Shown here: positions 37,454 through 47,444 of the stretch, in pieces
Position numbering within the stretch: position 1 is the stretch's first letter
Layout of the letters: every line of letters begins with the position of its first letter
Assembly: GCA_029547705.1 (NCBI GenBank)
Contig: JAKPOU010000017.1
Location: forward strand, 144,703-208,702
Source of the DNA: Bacteroidota bacterium
GTDB taxonomy: Bacteria > Bacteroidota > Bacteroidia > Bacteroidales > VadinHA17
DNA: 64,000 nucleotides
Direction of reading: 5' to 3'
Program-made: the position numbers and the translations under genes
The notes under the pieces: model-generated
The model's input: the letters and a program-made list of their open reading frames with translations, nothing else
Databases searched by the model: none
Told to the model about the DNA's origin: nothing

Positions 37454-40400
37454 TCAGGCTGAATCCGGAATGTTGCTGAGAGCATGGATTGCCGACTGTA
37501 CGCTTCTGATGTCCCGGACAGTCAGGCTCAGCTTTGTTTCTTTCTGCCTCACCGACATTTTTCCCGGAAACCTGTTTACATAAGTCATTATTGAGACAAA
37601 CAGGGGACTTCTGTAGAAAGGTGAGTCCGGGTCGCTGACGAAATTGGCAATCAGAAGATCATTCTTCAGCATTATTTTCTCCATTCCCAGCCTGACGGCC
37701 AGCCATTTTATCCTGACAATATCCAGCAGGGCCGCGGCCGGCCCCGGCAGGGCGCCAAACCTGTCTTCAAGGTTCCTGGCGAATGTGCCGAGCGCTGTCT
37801 CATCCCTTATTTCATTAAGTTCCTTATAAAGCCTTATTCTTTCGGATATATTGGAAATATATTCATCAGGAAACATTATTTCGAGATCGGTGTCTATCTG
37901 GAAATCACTGACATAGGATCTGGTCCTCCCGCTGACGGCCCGGGCAGCCAGCGTACGGGCTTCATTATCCTGTCCGGGAGTACCGCCGTTTTCAGTTTCA
38001 GTCCTTACATTGCCGGCAGCCTTTCCTGATCCAAAGTCTCCGGACTCATCCGTTTCACTGTACCTCAGTTCGGCCAGGGCTTCACTGAGAATGTTCTGGT
38101 ATGTTTCAAATCCCACGTCGGCAATGAATCCGCTCTGTTCTCCCCCGAGAAGGTTTCCCGATCCCCTTATATCAAGATCCTGCATTGCAATATTGAATCC
38201 GCTTCCCAGTCCGGAATACTCCTCAATCGTTTTAAGTCTTCTCCGGGCATCTTGTGGCAGTGCAGAGAGGGGGGGGGCCAGCAGGTAGCAGAAGGCTTTC
38301 TTGTTGGAACGTCCCACTCTTCCCCTCAGCTGATGCAGTTCTGACAGTCCGAAATGCTGGGCTTCATTGATAAAGATGGTATTTGCATTGGGAATATCCA
38401 GTCCTGATTCAATTATTGTGGTTGCAACGAGAACGTCATAATCCCCCCGGATAAAATCAAACATCACATTTTCTATTGTATCACCGTCCATTCTGCCATG
38501 AACCACGGCAATCCGCACACTGGGACAGATTCTTTTTATTTTATCCCGGATTTCGTTTATATTCTCAATTCTGTTATGAATGACAAATACCTGGCCTCCG
38601 CGGGCTATTTCATATTCAATTCCTTCCCTGATAATTTCCTCGTTGAAGTCATGGATTTCCGTTATAATAGGCATTCTGTTTGGGGGAGGGGTATTGATTA
38701 CGGAAAGATCCCTGGCTCCCATCAGTGAAAACTGGAGGGTCCGGGGGATCGGAGTTGCTGTCATTGTAAGGGTATCAACACTGGCCCTGAGTGTTTTGAG
38801 TTTCTCCTTTACTGAAACACCGAATCTCTGCTCTTCATCAATGATCAGCAATCCAAGGTCCCTGAATCTGATATTTTTCCCGACAAGCTTATGGGTTCCT
38901 ATTATTATATCAATTTTTCCGCTTTCCAGGTCGGCGATTATCTTTTTCTGTTCAGCCGGTTTCCTGTGTCTGCTTAGGTATTCGACCGTACAGGGAAAAC
39001 CCCTGAGTCTGCCGGTGAATGTCTGATAATGCTGGAAGGCCAGAATTGTTGTGGGTACCAGAACAGCGGTCTGTTTGTTGTCAGCAGCAGATTTGAATGC
39101 GGCCCTGATTGCAAGTTCTGTTTTTCCGAAACCCACATCACCGCAAACCAGACGGTCCATGGGATGCGGTGCTTCCATATCCTCCTTTATTGCTGATGTT
39201 GCAACAAGCTGGTCAGGAGTATCCTCGTATATGAACGAGGCTTCAAGTTCCCTCTGCAGGTAGGAATCGGGCGAGAAGGAGTATCCTCCGGAAGCCATCC
39301 TTTTTGCATAGAGTCTGATCAGGTCCTTTGCAATATCCTTGACTTTGCTCTTGGTTCTTTGTTTCAGCTTCTGCCATGCCCCGGAACCGAGTTTGTATAT
39401 CCTGGGTTCAGCGCCCTCCCTCCCCTTGTATTTTGAAATTCTGTGCAGGGAATGGATGCCCACATACAGGATGTCATTATCCCGGTAAACCAGTTTGATG
39501 GCTTCCTGTATCCTGCCGTTTATCTCGATTTTCTCCAGTCCGCCGAATTTTCCTATCCCATGATCTATATGAACCACATAATCACCCGGATTTAGTCCTG
39601 TAAGCTCCTTGACCGAGATGCTGTCCCTTTTTGTGAAAAAGCCTCTTATCCTGAATTTGTGATACCTGTCAAATATCTGGTGATCGGTATATACTGCTAT
39701 TCTGATATCATGATCTGCAAATCCGCCGTGAAGGCTTAAAAGCATTGACTCAAAACGCAGATCAGGATTTATCTCCGCGAAGATGTCTTTCAGCCTGTCG
39801 ATCTGGGACTGGCTTTCGGAGATAATGAAGGTCCGGTATCCCTCTTCCTCATTTGAAACAAGTTTGGAGCTGAGAAGGCTGAAATTCTTGTTGAAAACCG
39901 GCTGTGCTTCGGTCCTGAATTCAAAACGCATGCAGGAAACGGGCAGTCCTGGTTTTCCTATTTCTACTGTCCTGAATTTCAGACATTCTTCAATAAAACG
40001 CCCGCCGTTCAATATCGTGGCGGATTTTCCCTCTGCCTGACCCGATTCCTCCTTCCTTGCCAGCTGTCCGGAAATGTCATTTATCTTATCCCTGATATAT
40101 CCGGTGTCTTCAATCCAGATAACCGATGTCTCCGGCAGGAAAGCGGTAAAAGAGTCGTTCGTTACCTCAATGGAAATATCCTGAATGTTTGGTATTACGG
40201 ATATCCGGTCACATGTGTTCACAGACAGCTGATCGTCAGTGCTGAAGGTTCTGAGGGATTCTATTTCCTCACCAAAGAAGTCTATTCTGTAAGGCAGGTC
40301 GGTTGAATAGGAGAATATGTCTGCAATGCTACCCCTGATGGCGTACTGACCCGGTTCACTGACAAAGTCAACTCTTTCAAAATTGTATTCGCGCAATAGT

Positions 40401-40876
40401 TCTTCCAGGAATTCCAGTGAAAGATTGTCTCCCTTCCTGATGGTGAAGGTATTCTTCTGCAGGTTCTTTTTGCTGATCACCTTTTCCATTGCAGATTCGG
40501 GATAGGTTACGATAATCCCTTTCCTTCCGCCGGATGAGAGAAAATTAAGAACCTCCGTACGGAGGACAATATTGGCAGGTTCGGTCTGTTCGTAGAGAAC
40601 CGAGCGTTTGTATGTTGACGGGAAGAAGAACACCGAATCATCACCGGTAAGGGATACAAGGTCGTTGTAGAGGTAGGCGGCATCTTCTTTCTCAGGAACC
40701 ACTGCAATGTGTGTAAACGGCGTTTTCAGAAATGCCCCGGCTATTGCGACCGCTTTTGATGATCCGTACAGACCCTCAACGCCCATCCTGGCTTCAGTGG
40801 CAGATTTTATCCTTTCAGTCAGGGCGGAAAGAACCGGATGGTCATTGAACAAGTCTGTCAGTCCGTTCTGTTTCAT
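37454..40876 (-). CDS. mfd: Transcription-repair coupling factor Mfd
   Basis: Removes RNA polymerase stalled at DNA damage and recruits UvrA. 1140 aa from the ATG at 40874-40876 (a GTG two codons earlier is possible). In order: UvrB-homology region (FPSTYKRSVLYEQTEP), RNA-polymerase-interacting Tudor-like domain (GDYVVHIDHGIGKFGG), helicase motifs CGDVGFGKTELA (Walker A), IIDEEQRFGV (Walker B), TATPIPRTLQFSL and GRVGRSNKKAFCYLL, then the TRCF C-terminal domain. A run of nine C residues in the coding strand near LLAPPLSAL (plus coordinates 38269-38277) is in frame. Divergent from lysC. Confidence 0.96.
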   Translation of the reverse strand: MKQNGLTDLFNDHPVLSALTERIKSATEARMGVEGLYGSSKAVAIAGAFLKTPFTHIAVVPEKEDAAYLYNDLVSLTGDDSVFFFPSTYKRSVLYEQTEPANIVLRTEVLNFLSSGGRKGIIVTYPESAMEKVISKKNLQKNTFTIRKGDNLSLEFLEELLREYNFERVDFVSEPGQYAIRGSIADIFSYSTDLPYRIDFFGEEIESLRTFSTDDQLSVNTCDRISVIPNIQDISIEVTNDSFTAFLPETSVIWIEDTGYIRDKINDISGQLARKEESGQAEGKSATILNGGRFIEECLKFRTVEIGKPGLPVSCMRFEFRTEAQPVFNKNFSLLSSKLVSNEEEGYRTFIISESQSQIDRLKDIFAEINPDLRFESMLLSLHGGFADHDIRIAVYTDHQIFDRYHKFRIRGFFTKRDSISVKELTGLNPGDYVVHIDHGIGKFGGLEKIEINGRIQEAIKLVYRDNDILYVGIHSLHRISKYKGREGAEPRIYKLGSGAWQKLKQRTKSKVKDIAKDLIRLYAKRMASGGYSFSPDSYLQRELEASFIYEDTPDQLVATSAIKEDMEAPHPMDRLVCGDVGFGKTELAIRAAFKSAADNKQTAVLVPTTILAFQHYQTFTGRLRGFPCTVEYLSRHRKPAEQKKIIADLESGKIDIIIGTHKLVGKNIRFRDLGLLIIDEEQRFGVSVKEKLKTLRASVDTLTMTATPIPRTLQFSLMGARDLSVINTPPPNRMPIITEIHDFNEEIIREGIEYEIARGGQVFVIHNRIENINEIRDKIKRICPSVRIAVVHGRMDGDTIENVMFDFIRGDYDVLVATTIIESGLDIPNANTIFINEAQHFGLSELHQLRGRVGRSNKKAFCYLLAPPLSALPQDARRRLKTIEEYSGLGSGFNIAMQDLDIRGSGNLLGGEQSGFIADVGFETYQNILSEALAELRYSETDESGDFGSGKAAGNVRTETENGGTPGQDNEARTLAARAVSGRTRSYVSDFQIDTDLEIMFPDEYISNISERIRLYKELNEIRDETALGTFARNLEDRFGALPGPAAALLDIVRIKWLAVRLGMEKIMLKNDLLIANFVSDPDSPFYRSPLFVSIMTYVNRFPGKMSVRQKETKLSLTVRDIRSVQSAIHALSNIPDSA

Positions 40877-40974
40877 CAGCACAAATGTGGATGCAAATTT
40901 AATATCAATTTCCGGAACCCCGTCAAGGCCGCGGAATAATGAATTAATCTTATTTTTACGGGAAATTTTCAGTT

Positions 40975-42246
40975 ATGAAGATTTACAAATTCGGAGGGGC
41001 TTCAGTCAGGGATGCCGCAGGTATTGAAAATCTTGCGGAAATTGTATCGGCCGAGAAGGACGATCTTGTCATTGTGGTTTCAGCCATGGGCAAAACCACC
41101 GATGCACTGGAAAGGGTGCTGAATGCATGGATGAAAAATGACGAGAGCTACAGGGAACACCTTGATGGCATTCTGGATTATCATCTTGCGGTTGCCAAAG
41201 CTCTTCTGCCTCCCGGCCACCGGGGCATAAAACTGATACACAACTCTTTTGCAAAGCTGGGAGAGTATCTGTCACAGGAGGAAAAATCAGTTTATGACTA
41301 TGAATATGATCAGATTGTTTCCCATGGTGAAATCTGGTCAACCATGCTGATTGCAGAATACCTTAACAGGAGGGGCCTGAAAGTTAAGTGGACTGATATC
41401 AGAAACAAGCTTGTTACAGATGACAGATACAGGGAGGCAAATATCCTGTGGGGGGAGAGTTATCTGAGGATCAGGCCTGCCTTTGACCTGCCGGAATATT
41501 CCTGCTATCTGACCCAGGGTTTTATAGGGGCAACAATTGCCGGCCAGACCACAACACTGGGACGTGAAGGTTCGGATTATACAGCCGCCGTCCTGGCTAC
41601 AATCCTGGATGCAGAAAGTGTTACATTCTGGAAAGATGTGCCCGGAATTCTGAATGCTGATCCCAGGTGGCTCCCTGATGTTGAAAAGCTGGAAGAAGTA
41701 TCTTACAGGGAAGCTGTTGAGATGACCTTTTCAGGTGCAAAAGTGATTCATCCCAAAACTATTAAGCCGCTTCACAACAGAAATATTCCCCTTTACGTAA
41801 AATCCTTCATCGATCCGAAGGGGTCCGGAACACTGGTTACGGATGAACCAAAACATAGAATAACGATTCCGGTTTTTGTCCGCAAGGAGAATCAGGTATT
41901 GCTTTCACTTCTTCCAAAGGATTTTTCATTCGTGATGGGGGATAATCTCAGCCGGATGTTCCAGGCATTCATCAAGCACGGGATCAAGGTCAGCCTTATT
42001 GATGCAAGTGCGGTAAGCATCAATGTCTGCATTGATGACGAAAGGACAAAGATTGACAGTCTGCTGAATGACCTCAGGAATGAATACTCGGCTGTTTACA
42101 ACGACAATGTTGAAATACTGTCTGTACGTCATTATACAGCGGAAGCCCTGGACAAGATCAGGAAAGGCCGGGAAATACTTCTGGAACAAAGATCGCGGGG
42201 CATGGTCAGGCTTGTTACCAGGCAGCCTGTCCCGGAACGCGGCTGA
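40975..42246 (+). CDS. lysC: Aspartate kinase
   Basis: First step of the lysine, threonine and methionine pathway. Kinase motifs KFGGASVRDA, VVSAMGKTTDAL, TTLGREGSDYTAAVLA and SFIDPKGSGTLV are intact, followed by a regulatory ACT region (about residues 305-410), where SLIDASAVSINVCIDDE is recognizable. It is a stand-alone enzyme without a homoserine dehydrogenase fusion. Starts 98 bp from the divergent mfd start. Convergent with pyrC. Confidence 0.95.
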   Translation: MKIYKFGGASVRDAAGIENLAEIVSAEKDDLVIVVSAMGKTTDALERVLNAWMKNDESYREHLDGILDYHLAVAKALLPPGHRGIKLIHNSFAKLGEYLSQEEKSVYDYEYDQIVSHGEIWSTMLIAEYLNRRGLKVKWTDIRNKLVTDDRYREANILWGESYLRIRPAFDLPEYSCYLTQGFIGATIAGQTTTLGREGSDYTAAVLATILDAESVTFWKDVPGILNADPRWLPDVEKLEEVSYREAVEMTFSGAKVIHPKTIKPLHNRNIPLYVKSFIDPKGSGTLVTDEPKHRITIPVFVRKENQVLLSLLPKDFSFVMGDNLSRMFQAFIKHGIKVSLIDASAVSINVCIDDERTKIDSLLNDLRNEYSAVYNDNVEILSVRHYTAEALDKIRKGREILLEQRSRGMVRLVTRQPVPERG

Positions 42247-42286
42247 CGCCGGCCGCTACTTCCTGCGGTGATTATCCGGCTGGTAT

Positions 42287-43630
42287 TCAGCGTTCAAATG
42301 ACAGCGGCTGTCCCCTGTGATCGTTGTTTATCCCGCCATGGTCATAAACAAGGTTTCCGTTCACAAATGTCTTCACGATCTTTGACCTGAATGTCTGTCC
42401 TTCCAGAGGCGACCAGCCGCATTTGTAGAGAATGTTGTTTTTTGTTACCATCCATTCATGTTCCGGATCGATAAGCACCAGGTCGGCTTTATATCCTTCC
42501 CTGATAAATCCCCTTTTGCTTATATTGAACAAAACAGCCGGATTATGACACATTTTCTCCACAATTTTTTCCAGGCTGAATATTTTCCTGTGCCACAGTT
42601 CCAGCATTGTGGCCAGTGAATGCTGAATCATGGGAGCGCCTGAGGGGGATCCAGTATAGCTGCCGGATTTTTCCTCAGGGGTATGAGGTGCATGATCAGT
42701 TCCTATCACATCAATAATGTCATTATTGACTGCCTGAGTTAATGCATTTTTATCAAATATTGTTTTTATCGCCGGATTCCATCTGATTTTTGATCCCAGC
42801 TTTGCATAATCCGAATCGTCAAACCATAGGTGATGCACACATACTTCAGCGGTGATTCTTTTTTCCCGGTTTAATTTCCCGGGCCTGAAAAGCTTCATTT
42901 CATCAGCAGTTGAGAGATGCAGGACATGAAGGCGGGTATTGTATTCCCGTGCCAGGCCGACGGCAAGGGCTGAAGATTTAAAACAGGCATCGCGGCTTCG
43001 TATCATGGGATGCATTTCAACCGGAATGGCATCTCCGTATTTATTCCGGAATGATGCGGTATTCCTTCTGATTGTTGTTTCGTCTTCACAGTGTGCTGCT
43101 ACCGGAATAAGGGCCTGTCTGAACAATTCCCGGAGCGAGTTTTCATTCTCCACCAGCATATTGCCCGTTGAGGCTCCCATGAACAGCTTGATTCCGCACA
43201 CCCTGGCAGGGTCGGTATTCAGGATCTCATCCAGGTTGCTTTCTGTTGCCCCTATATAGAAGGAATAGTTTATGAGGGATTTTTCGGAGGCAATGCTGAA
43301 TTTATCATCAAGATCCCGGTTTGTTACTGTCTGCGGTACGGTGTTGGGCATATCCATGAAGGAAGTGATTCCGCCTGCCGCTGCCGCCCTTGTTTCACTG
43401 AAAATATCTCCTTTATGGGTTAATCCGGGATCCCGGAAATGCACATGGTCATCAATCACACCCGGTATCAGGATCAGTCCGGATGCATCCAGTATCTGTG
43501 TCTTTTCCGGAACCTCAATTTCTCCCGGCAACCCGACTGCAGCTATGATTTCACCGCTTACAAGCACATCGCCCCTGAAAGAGAGCCCTTCATTTATAAT
43601 GGTGGGATTCTGGATTAAAATATCTGACAT
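42287..43630 (-). CDS. pyrC: Dihydroorotase
   Basis: Cyclizes carbamoyl aspartate in pyrimidine synthesis. Class I (PyrC/URA4-type) amidohydrolase motifs: PGVIDDHVHFRDPG with the HxH metal pair, GIKLFMGAST (the carbamylated lysine), PVAAHCEDE, HVLHLSTADE, and GTDHAPHTPEEK with the metal Asp. 447 aa is normal. It follows the DPM-like gene on the same strand after 169 bp. Convergent with lysC. Confidence 0.95.
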   Translation of the reverse strand: MSDILIQNPTIINEGLSFRGDVLVSGEIIAAVGLPGEIEVPEKTQILDASGLILIPGVIDDHVHFRDPGLTHKGDIFSETRAAAAGGITSFMDMPNTVPQTVTNRDLDDKFSIASEKSLINYSFYIGATESNLDEILNTDPARVCGIKLFMGASTGNMLVENENSLRELFRQALIPVAAHCEDETTIRRNTASFRNKYGDAIPVEMHPMIRSRDACFKSSALAVGLAREYNTRLHVLHLSTADEMKLFRPGKLNREKRITAEVCVHHLWFDDSDYAKLGSKIRWNPAIKTIFDKNALTQAVNNDIIDVIGTDHAPHTPEEKSGSYTGSPSGAPMIQHSLATMLELWHRKIFSLEKIVEKMCHNPAVLFNISKRGFIREGYKADLVLIDPEHEWMVTKNNILYKCGWSPLEGQTFRSKIVKTFVNGNLVYDHGGINNDHRGQPLSFER

Positions 43631-43799
43631 TAAGATTCAAATGATTGAGTCCTGGTATCCTGCCGTCTTTATATTCTGTTTTTTCAGGTCTGTTTATCCC
43701 GGTGTGTGACTGTCACAGGGTTTGGATATTCAGACATTCCGGTACCCGGCTGTCTTTTTTCCCTGTTCTCTGTTATGCCGGGGGAAATGCATAATGGTA

Positions 43800-44585
43800 T
43801 CAGTCCTTCTTTTTATCATCCTCCTTTTCTGTTTCCGCATCCGCTGTCATACCTGCCCCGCCGGGGCTGTATTTCATGAACCAGCTTCGTATTTTCATCC
43901 GGATGACTCCCCATAATGCTTCATTGAATACGCCTCCCGACATTTTTGAGGTGCCAAGCTTTCTGTCGGTGAAAATTATCGGGACTTCAACTATTTTATA
44001 TCCGAGTTTCCATGCGGCGAACTTCATCTCTATCTGAAAGCCGTAGCCCTTTGATCTGATATGTTCCAGATGTATGTTTCTCAGCACTTCGCTCCTGTAG
44101 CAGATAAATCCTGCGGTTGTATCCTTTACATTCATCCTGGTTATTATCCTTACATATACTGAAGCAAAATAGGACATCAGAACTCTTGAAAGGGGCCAGT
44201 TCACCACATTGACACCGCTGATGTATCTCGATCCTATGGCCACGTCAGCACCATCATCATGGCACGCACTGTACAGCCTGATCAGGTCATCAGGATTGTG
44301 CGAGAAATCGGCATCCATTTCAAATATGTAGTCGAAGTCGTTTTCAAGGGCCCACCGGAATCCGGTAATATAGGCTGTTCCGAGTCCGAGTTTGCCGGGA
44401 CGTTCAATGAGATGAAGGTTTTTAAATTCAGTCTGAAGGTTTTTGACAATTGCTGCAGTGCCGTCAGCTGAATTGTCATCAATAACCAGAATGCTGAAAG
44501 GAATGCTCAGCGAAAAAATGGTTCGTGTAATTGCCTCAATATTTTCACTTTCCAGATACGTGGGTATAATTATCAGATTGGCCAT
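43800..44585 (-). CDS. Polyprenol-phosphate mannosyltransferase-type GT2 glycosyltransferase
   Basis: Transfers a sugar from a nucleotide donor to a polyprenyl phosphate at the inner membrane face. GT2 motifs are IPTYLESENIEAI, VIDDNSADGT (nucleotide binding), EMDADFSHNPDD (DxD) and FIGYRSEVL-like FICYRSEVLRNI. The region WKLGYKIVEVPIIFTDRKLGTSKMS is a DPM1-family hallmark. 261 aa with a charged tail TEKEDDKKKD. No membrane anchor, as in DPM1/Ppm1-type enzymes without the stabilizing domain. It stands divergent from the gene at 44695. Confidence 0.88.
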   Translation of the reverse strand: MANLIIIPTYLESENIEAITRTIFSLSIPFSILVIDDNSADGTAAIVKNLQTEFKNLHLIERPGKLGLGTAYITGFRWALENDFDYIFEMDADFSHNPDDLIRLYSACHDDGADVAIGSRYISGVNVVNWPLSRVLMSYFASVYVRIITRMNVKDTTAGFICYRSEVLRNIHLEHIRSKGYGFQIEMKFAAWKLGYKIVEVPIIFTDRKLGTSKMSGGVFNEALWGVIRMKIRSWFMKYSPGGAGMTADAETEKEDDKKKD

Positions 44586-44665
44586 GGGGTTTTATTAAAT
44601 TGCTAAAATACGGAAATTCAGATAAAAAACTTCATACCATGTAGCTTTTAAGTTATTATTAATTT

Positions 44666-44673
44666 TAATTTTG
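44666..44673 (+). promoter_or_regulatory. -7 box for the gene at 44695
   Basis: TAATTTTG matches TAnnTTTG, 21 bp before the ATG at 44695. No clear -33 element. Confidence 0.4.
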
Positions 44674-44694
44674 TCCCCCGTCAATCGTCAGAAA

Positions 44695-45729
44695 ATGAAA
44701 AACTCACTGGGGATTATATTATTGTGCCTGGCAATGCCGTTTAATGCTGGGTCACAGCAAATCGGATTCAGGACAGGATTATATTCATTTTTCGACAATA
44801 CCGAATTCGGTCATTCCCGTGTTCATATTCCGCAAACCATGGCAGGTGTACGATTTGTCCCGGGCATGTCAGTGAGTTTCGATTCGGTTCATACCATTGT
44901 TGCCGGAGTAAATATGCTTCATGAATACGGGAGCACCGGTATTATTGATGATCTCTCGCCTGTGGCCTATTACATGTTCAGAAAGAGCGGCTTCAGCTTT
45001 CTGGCTGGTGCATTTCCGAGGGAAGAAGCTCTTGACAGGTTTCCCAGACTGTTTTTCAGGGATTCAATCTCCTTTTACCGGCCGAATATGAACGGTATCC
45101 TCCTGGATTATTCCGGAAGGAACATATCAGCGAACTTATGGCTTGACTGGACCAGCCGTCAGTCATATGAAAGCAGGGAGACATTTTTTGTCGGTTTTTC
45201 GGGGAAATATAATCGGGAACATTTCTACATCCGTAACTTCAGTTATATGTTTCATTTTGCCGGATTCATGGATCCTGTCACAGATGAACCCCTTCATGAC
45301 AATCTTCTTCAGCTTACATCCGCCGGACTGGATCTTTCGGGAGTCACTTTCCTGAGCCGGCTTGACTTCAATGTGGGTTATGTCACAGGTTTTGACAGGG
45401 CACGTGCACTCAAAACCGGGTGGCTGTTACACCACGGATTCCTGTCCGAACTTAATATTGAGTACAGGGGAATAGGAATTTTCAACACATTCTATGCCGG
45501 TGACGGGCAGATGGAATATTATCCGGTTCATAACAACGAGCTATACTGGGGTGATCCGTTTTACAGGACAAATACCTATAACCGGACAGACTTCTACTGG
45601 AGTTTTCTCAGGAGTAATATTATCAAAGCCAGACTGGAGTTTTCCTTTCATTTTACGGAAGGGAATATTTACAATGAACAGGCCCTGAAAGTATCGGTCA
45701 ATCTTAACAATATCAGAATGAAGAATTGA
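44695..45729 (+). CDS. Secreted protein of unknown function, likely beta-rich
   Basis: 344 aa. Signal peptide MKNSLGIILLCLAMPFNAGSQ, then regular aromatic-rich strands (FRTGLYSFFDNTEF, GVNMLHEYGSTGII) without a family I recognize. An upstream in-frame TTG start would place it before the -7 box, so the ATG at 44695 is used. The following GT39 gene starts within its stop codon (TTGA), suggesting coupled expression. It may be an outer membrane or periplasmic partner of the glycosylation genes. Not assignable further. Confidence 0.6.
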   Translation: MKNSLGIILLCLAMPFNAGSQQIGFRTGLYSFFDNTEFGHSRVHIPQTMAGVRFVPGMSVSFDSVHTIVAGVNMLHEYGSTGIIDDLSPVAYYMFRKSGFSFLAGAFPREEALDRFPRLFFRDSISFYRPNMNGILLDYSGRNISANLWLDWTSRQSYESRETFFVGFSGKYNREHFYIRNFSYMFHFAGFMDPVTDEPLHDNLLQLTSAGLDLSGVTFLSRLDFNVGYVTGFDRARALKTGWLLHHGFLSELNIEYRGIGIFNTFYAGDGQMEYYPVHNNELYWGDPFYRTNTYNRTDFYWSFLRSNIIKARLEFSFHFTEGNIYNEQALKVSVNLNNIRMKN

Positions 45730-47444
45730 GAACTCCTGAAAATAGCCTGAAAGATAGTGTAAACAGGAAACTGAATTACAGAAGTATTTTCATTCTGTTT
45801 CTTGCAATCTGGTTTCTTGTAAACCTGCTGCAGGCGGTTTTTATGGAAATTCTGAGTGATGAGGCCTATTACGGCTTGTTCGGGAGATACCTCGACTGGG
45901 GTTATTATGACCACCCTCCGATGGTTGCACTGATGACAAGAATAAGTTCAGTTCTTTTCTCCGGGAATCTTGGTATCAGGTTTATGTCAGTGCTTTTGCA
46001 GACAGGCACCATTATACTGATCTGGCTGACGGCAGATTTCAGGACAGATGACAGGAGAACCGTTGTGATTTTCTTTTTAGTGGCTGCATCAATAAGTATG
46101 TTCTCAGCCTATGGTGTCCTGGCTGCTCCTGATTCACCCCTGTTGTTTTTCACTGCACTTGCCTTTTTTGCATACAGGAAATTCCTTGCCGGTGCCGGCT
46201 GGAAGGAGGTTCTTCTGCTTGCAATATCAATGGCCGGACTTGTATACAGCAAGTATCAGGCTGTGCTGGTTATAGGATTCTTGGTGCTTTCCAATCTGAA
46301 ACTGCTGAAAAATTACAGGTTTCTGGCAGCAGGAGTGATTGCCCTTCTGATCCTTTCACCACATATTTACTGGCAGCTGTCGAATGATTTCCCAAGCTTC
46401 CGCTATCACCTGGTTACCAGGTCCGCAGGATTCCGGTGGAACTATTTCCTGGAGTATCTGCCAAACCAGATGGCGGTCTTCAATCCCTTCACCCTCGGAG
46501 CCGTGGTATATGTCATGTTCAGGTACAGGCCGGACAGCCTGATGAAAAGGAACTACTACCTTCAGATTGCCGGTTTCCTTGTTTTTTTCTGGATGATGTC
46601 GTTCCGCGGACATGTTGAGCCGCACTGGACTATTGCATGTTCGATACCGATGATACTGATCCTTACGGAAAAATGCAGCTCCGATCCTTCCCTTCTGCGC
46701 TATGCCGGAAGGTTCATTCTGCCGTCAATACTGCTTCTTGTTGCAATAAGGCTGATCCTGATGACTGATATCCGCTTTGTAAGGGATATTGCTTTTGGCG
46801 GAAAGGAAATAAAATACCGTGAGCTGGCTGATGAAGCAGAGGGTCTTCCGCTGGTCTTTACAGGCGCATTTCAACGGCCGTCGCTTTACAATTTTTTTAC
46901 AGGCGGGGAAGCAGTGGCTGTCAGCTCAGTCTATTCGCGCCAGACACAGTTCGACCTCTGGCAGTTTGAAAAGAAATATCATAACCGCCCGGCTTTCATC
47001 TGCCTCAATCAGCATACAAATTCAGAGATATATGTTTCCGACACGATGCGCTTTGGCGGATTCAGAACTGACAGCCTGCAGACCGTCAACAGGATGAAAA
47101 TAGAATTTGATTCAGGGGAGGGGATCCGGCATTCAGGTGATACATTACAGCTGTCTTTTTCCCTTCATAATCCCTGTGAATTTGATATTGATTTTAACCA
47201 CAGGCATTTCCCTGTCAGTTTCAGCATGGTCTTTATAAGGGGTAAAATACTTTACATATATGATGTATTTCCCTGTGAACCTGTCAATATTGTAGGTCCG
47301 GGAGAGACGGTACACGGAATGATCCCGGCACACATTCCTGATCTTCCTGCAGGGAAATACAGTTTCGGCCTGTCGTTGAATACACTTTTCGGTCCTTCAC
47401 TGAACAGCAGTTTTAAAAAGCTGAAAATAGAAAAGGATGATTGA
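45726..47444 (+). CDS. GT39-family (PMT/ArnT-type) membrane glycosyltransferase
   Basis: Uses a polyprenyl-phosphate sugar donor to glycosylate a protein or lipid on the outer face of the inner membrane. 572 aa with about 11-13 membrane helices. The first extracytoplasmic loop has the conserved acidic pair in EILSDEAYYGLFG followed by WGYYDHPPMVAL, as in ArnT. A soluble C-terminal region of about 200 residues follows. No ATG occurs near the N-terminus; the TTG at 45726 overlaps the preceding stop (TTGA) and includes the first helix, so it is chosen. The 3' end overlaps the GtrA gene by 8 bp. Confidence 0.85.
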   Translation: MRTPENSLKDSVNRKLNYRSIFILFLAIWFLVNLLQAVFMEILSDEAYYGLFGRYLDWGYYDHPPMVALMTRISSVLFSGNLGIRFMSVLLQTGTIILIWLTADFRTDDRRTVVIFFLVAASISMFSAYGVLAAPDSPLLFFTALAFFAYRKFLAGAGWKEVLLLAISMAGLVYSKYQAVLVIGFLVLSNLKLLKNYRFLAAGVIALLILSPHIYWQLSNDFPSFRYHLVTRSAGFRWNYFLEYLPNQMAVFNPFTLGAVVYVMFRYRPDSLMKRNYYLQIAGFLVFFWMMSFRGHVEPHWTIACSIPMILILTEKCSSDPSLLRYAGRFILPSILLLVAIRLILMTDIRFVRDIAFGGKEIKYRELADEAEGLPLVFTGAFQRPSLYNFFTGGEAVAVSSVYSRQTQFDLWQFEKKYHNRPAFICLNQHTNSEIYVSDTMRFGGFRTDSLQTVNRMKIEFDSGEGIRHSGDTLQLSFSLHNPCEFDIDFNHRHFPVSFSMVFIRGKILYIYDVFPCEPVNIVGPGETVHGMIPAHIPDLPAGKYSFGLSLNTLFGPSLNSSFKKLKIEKDD

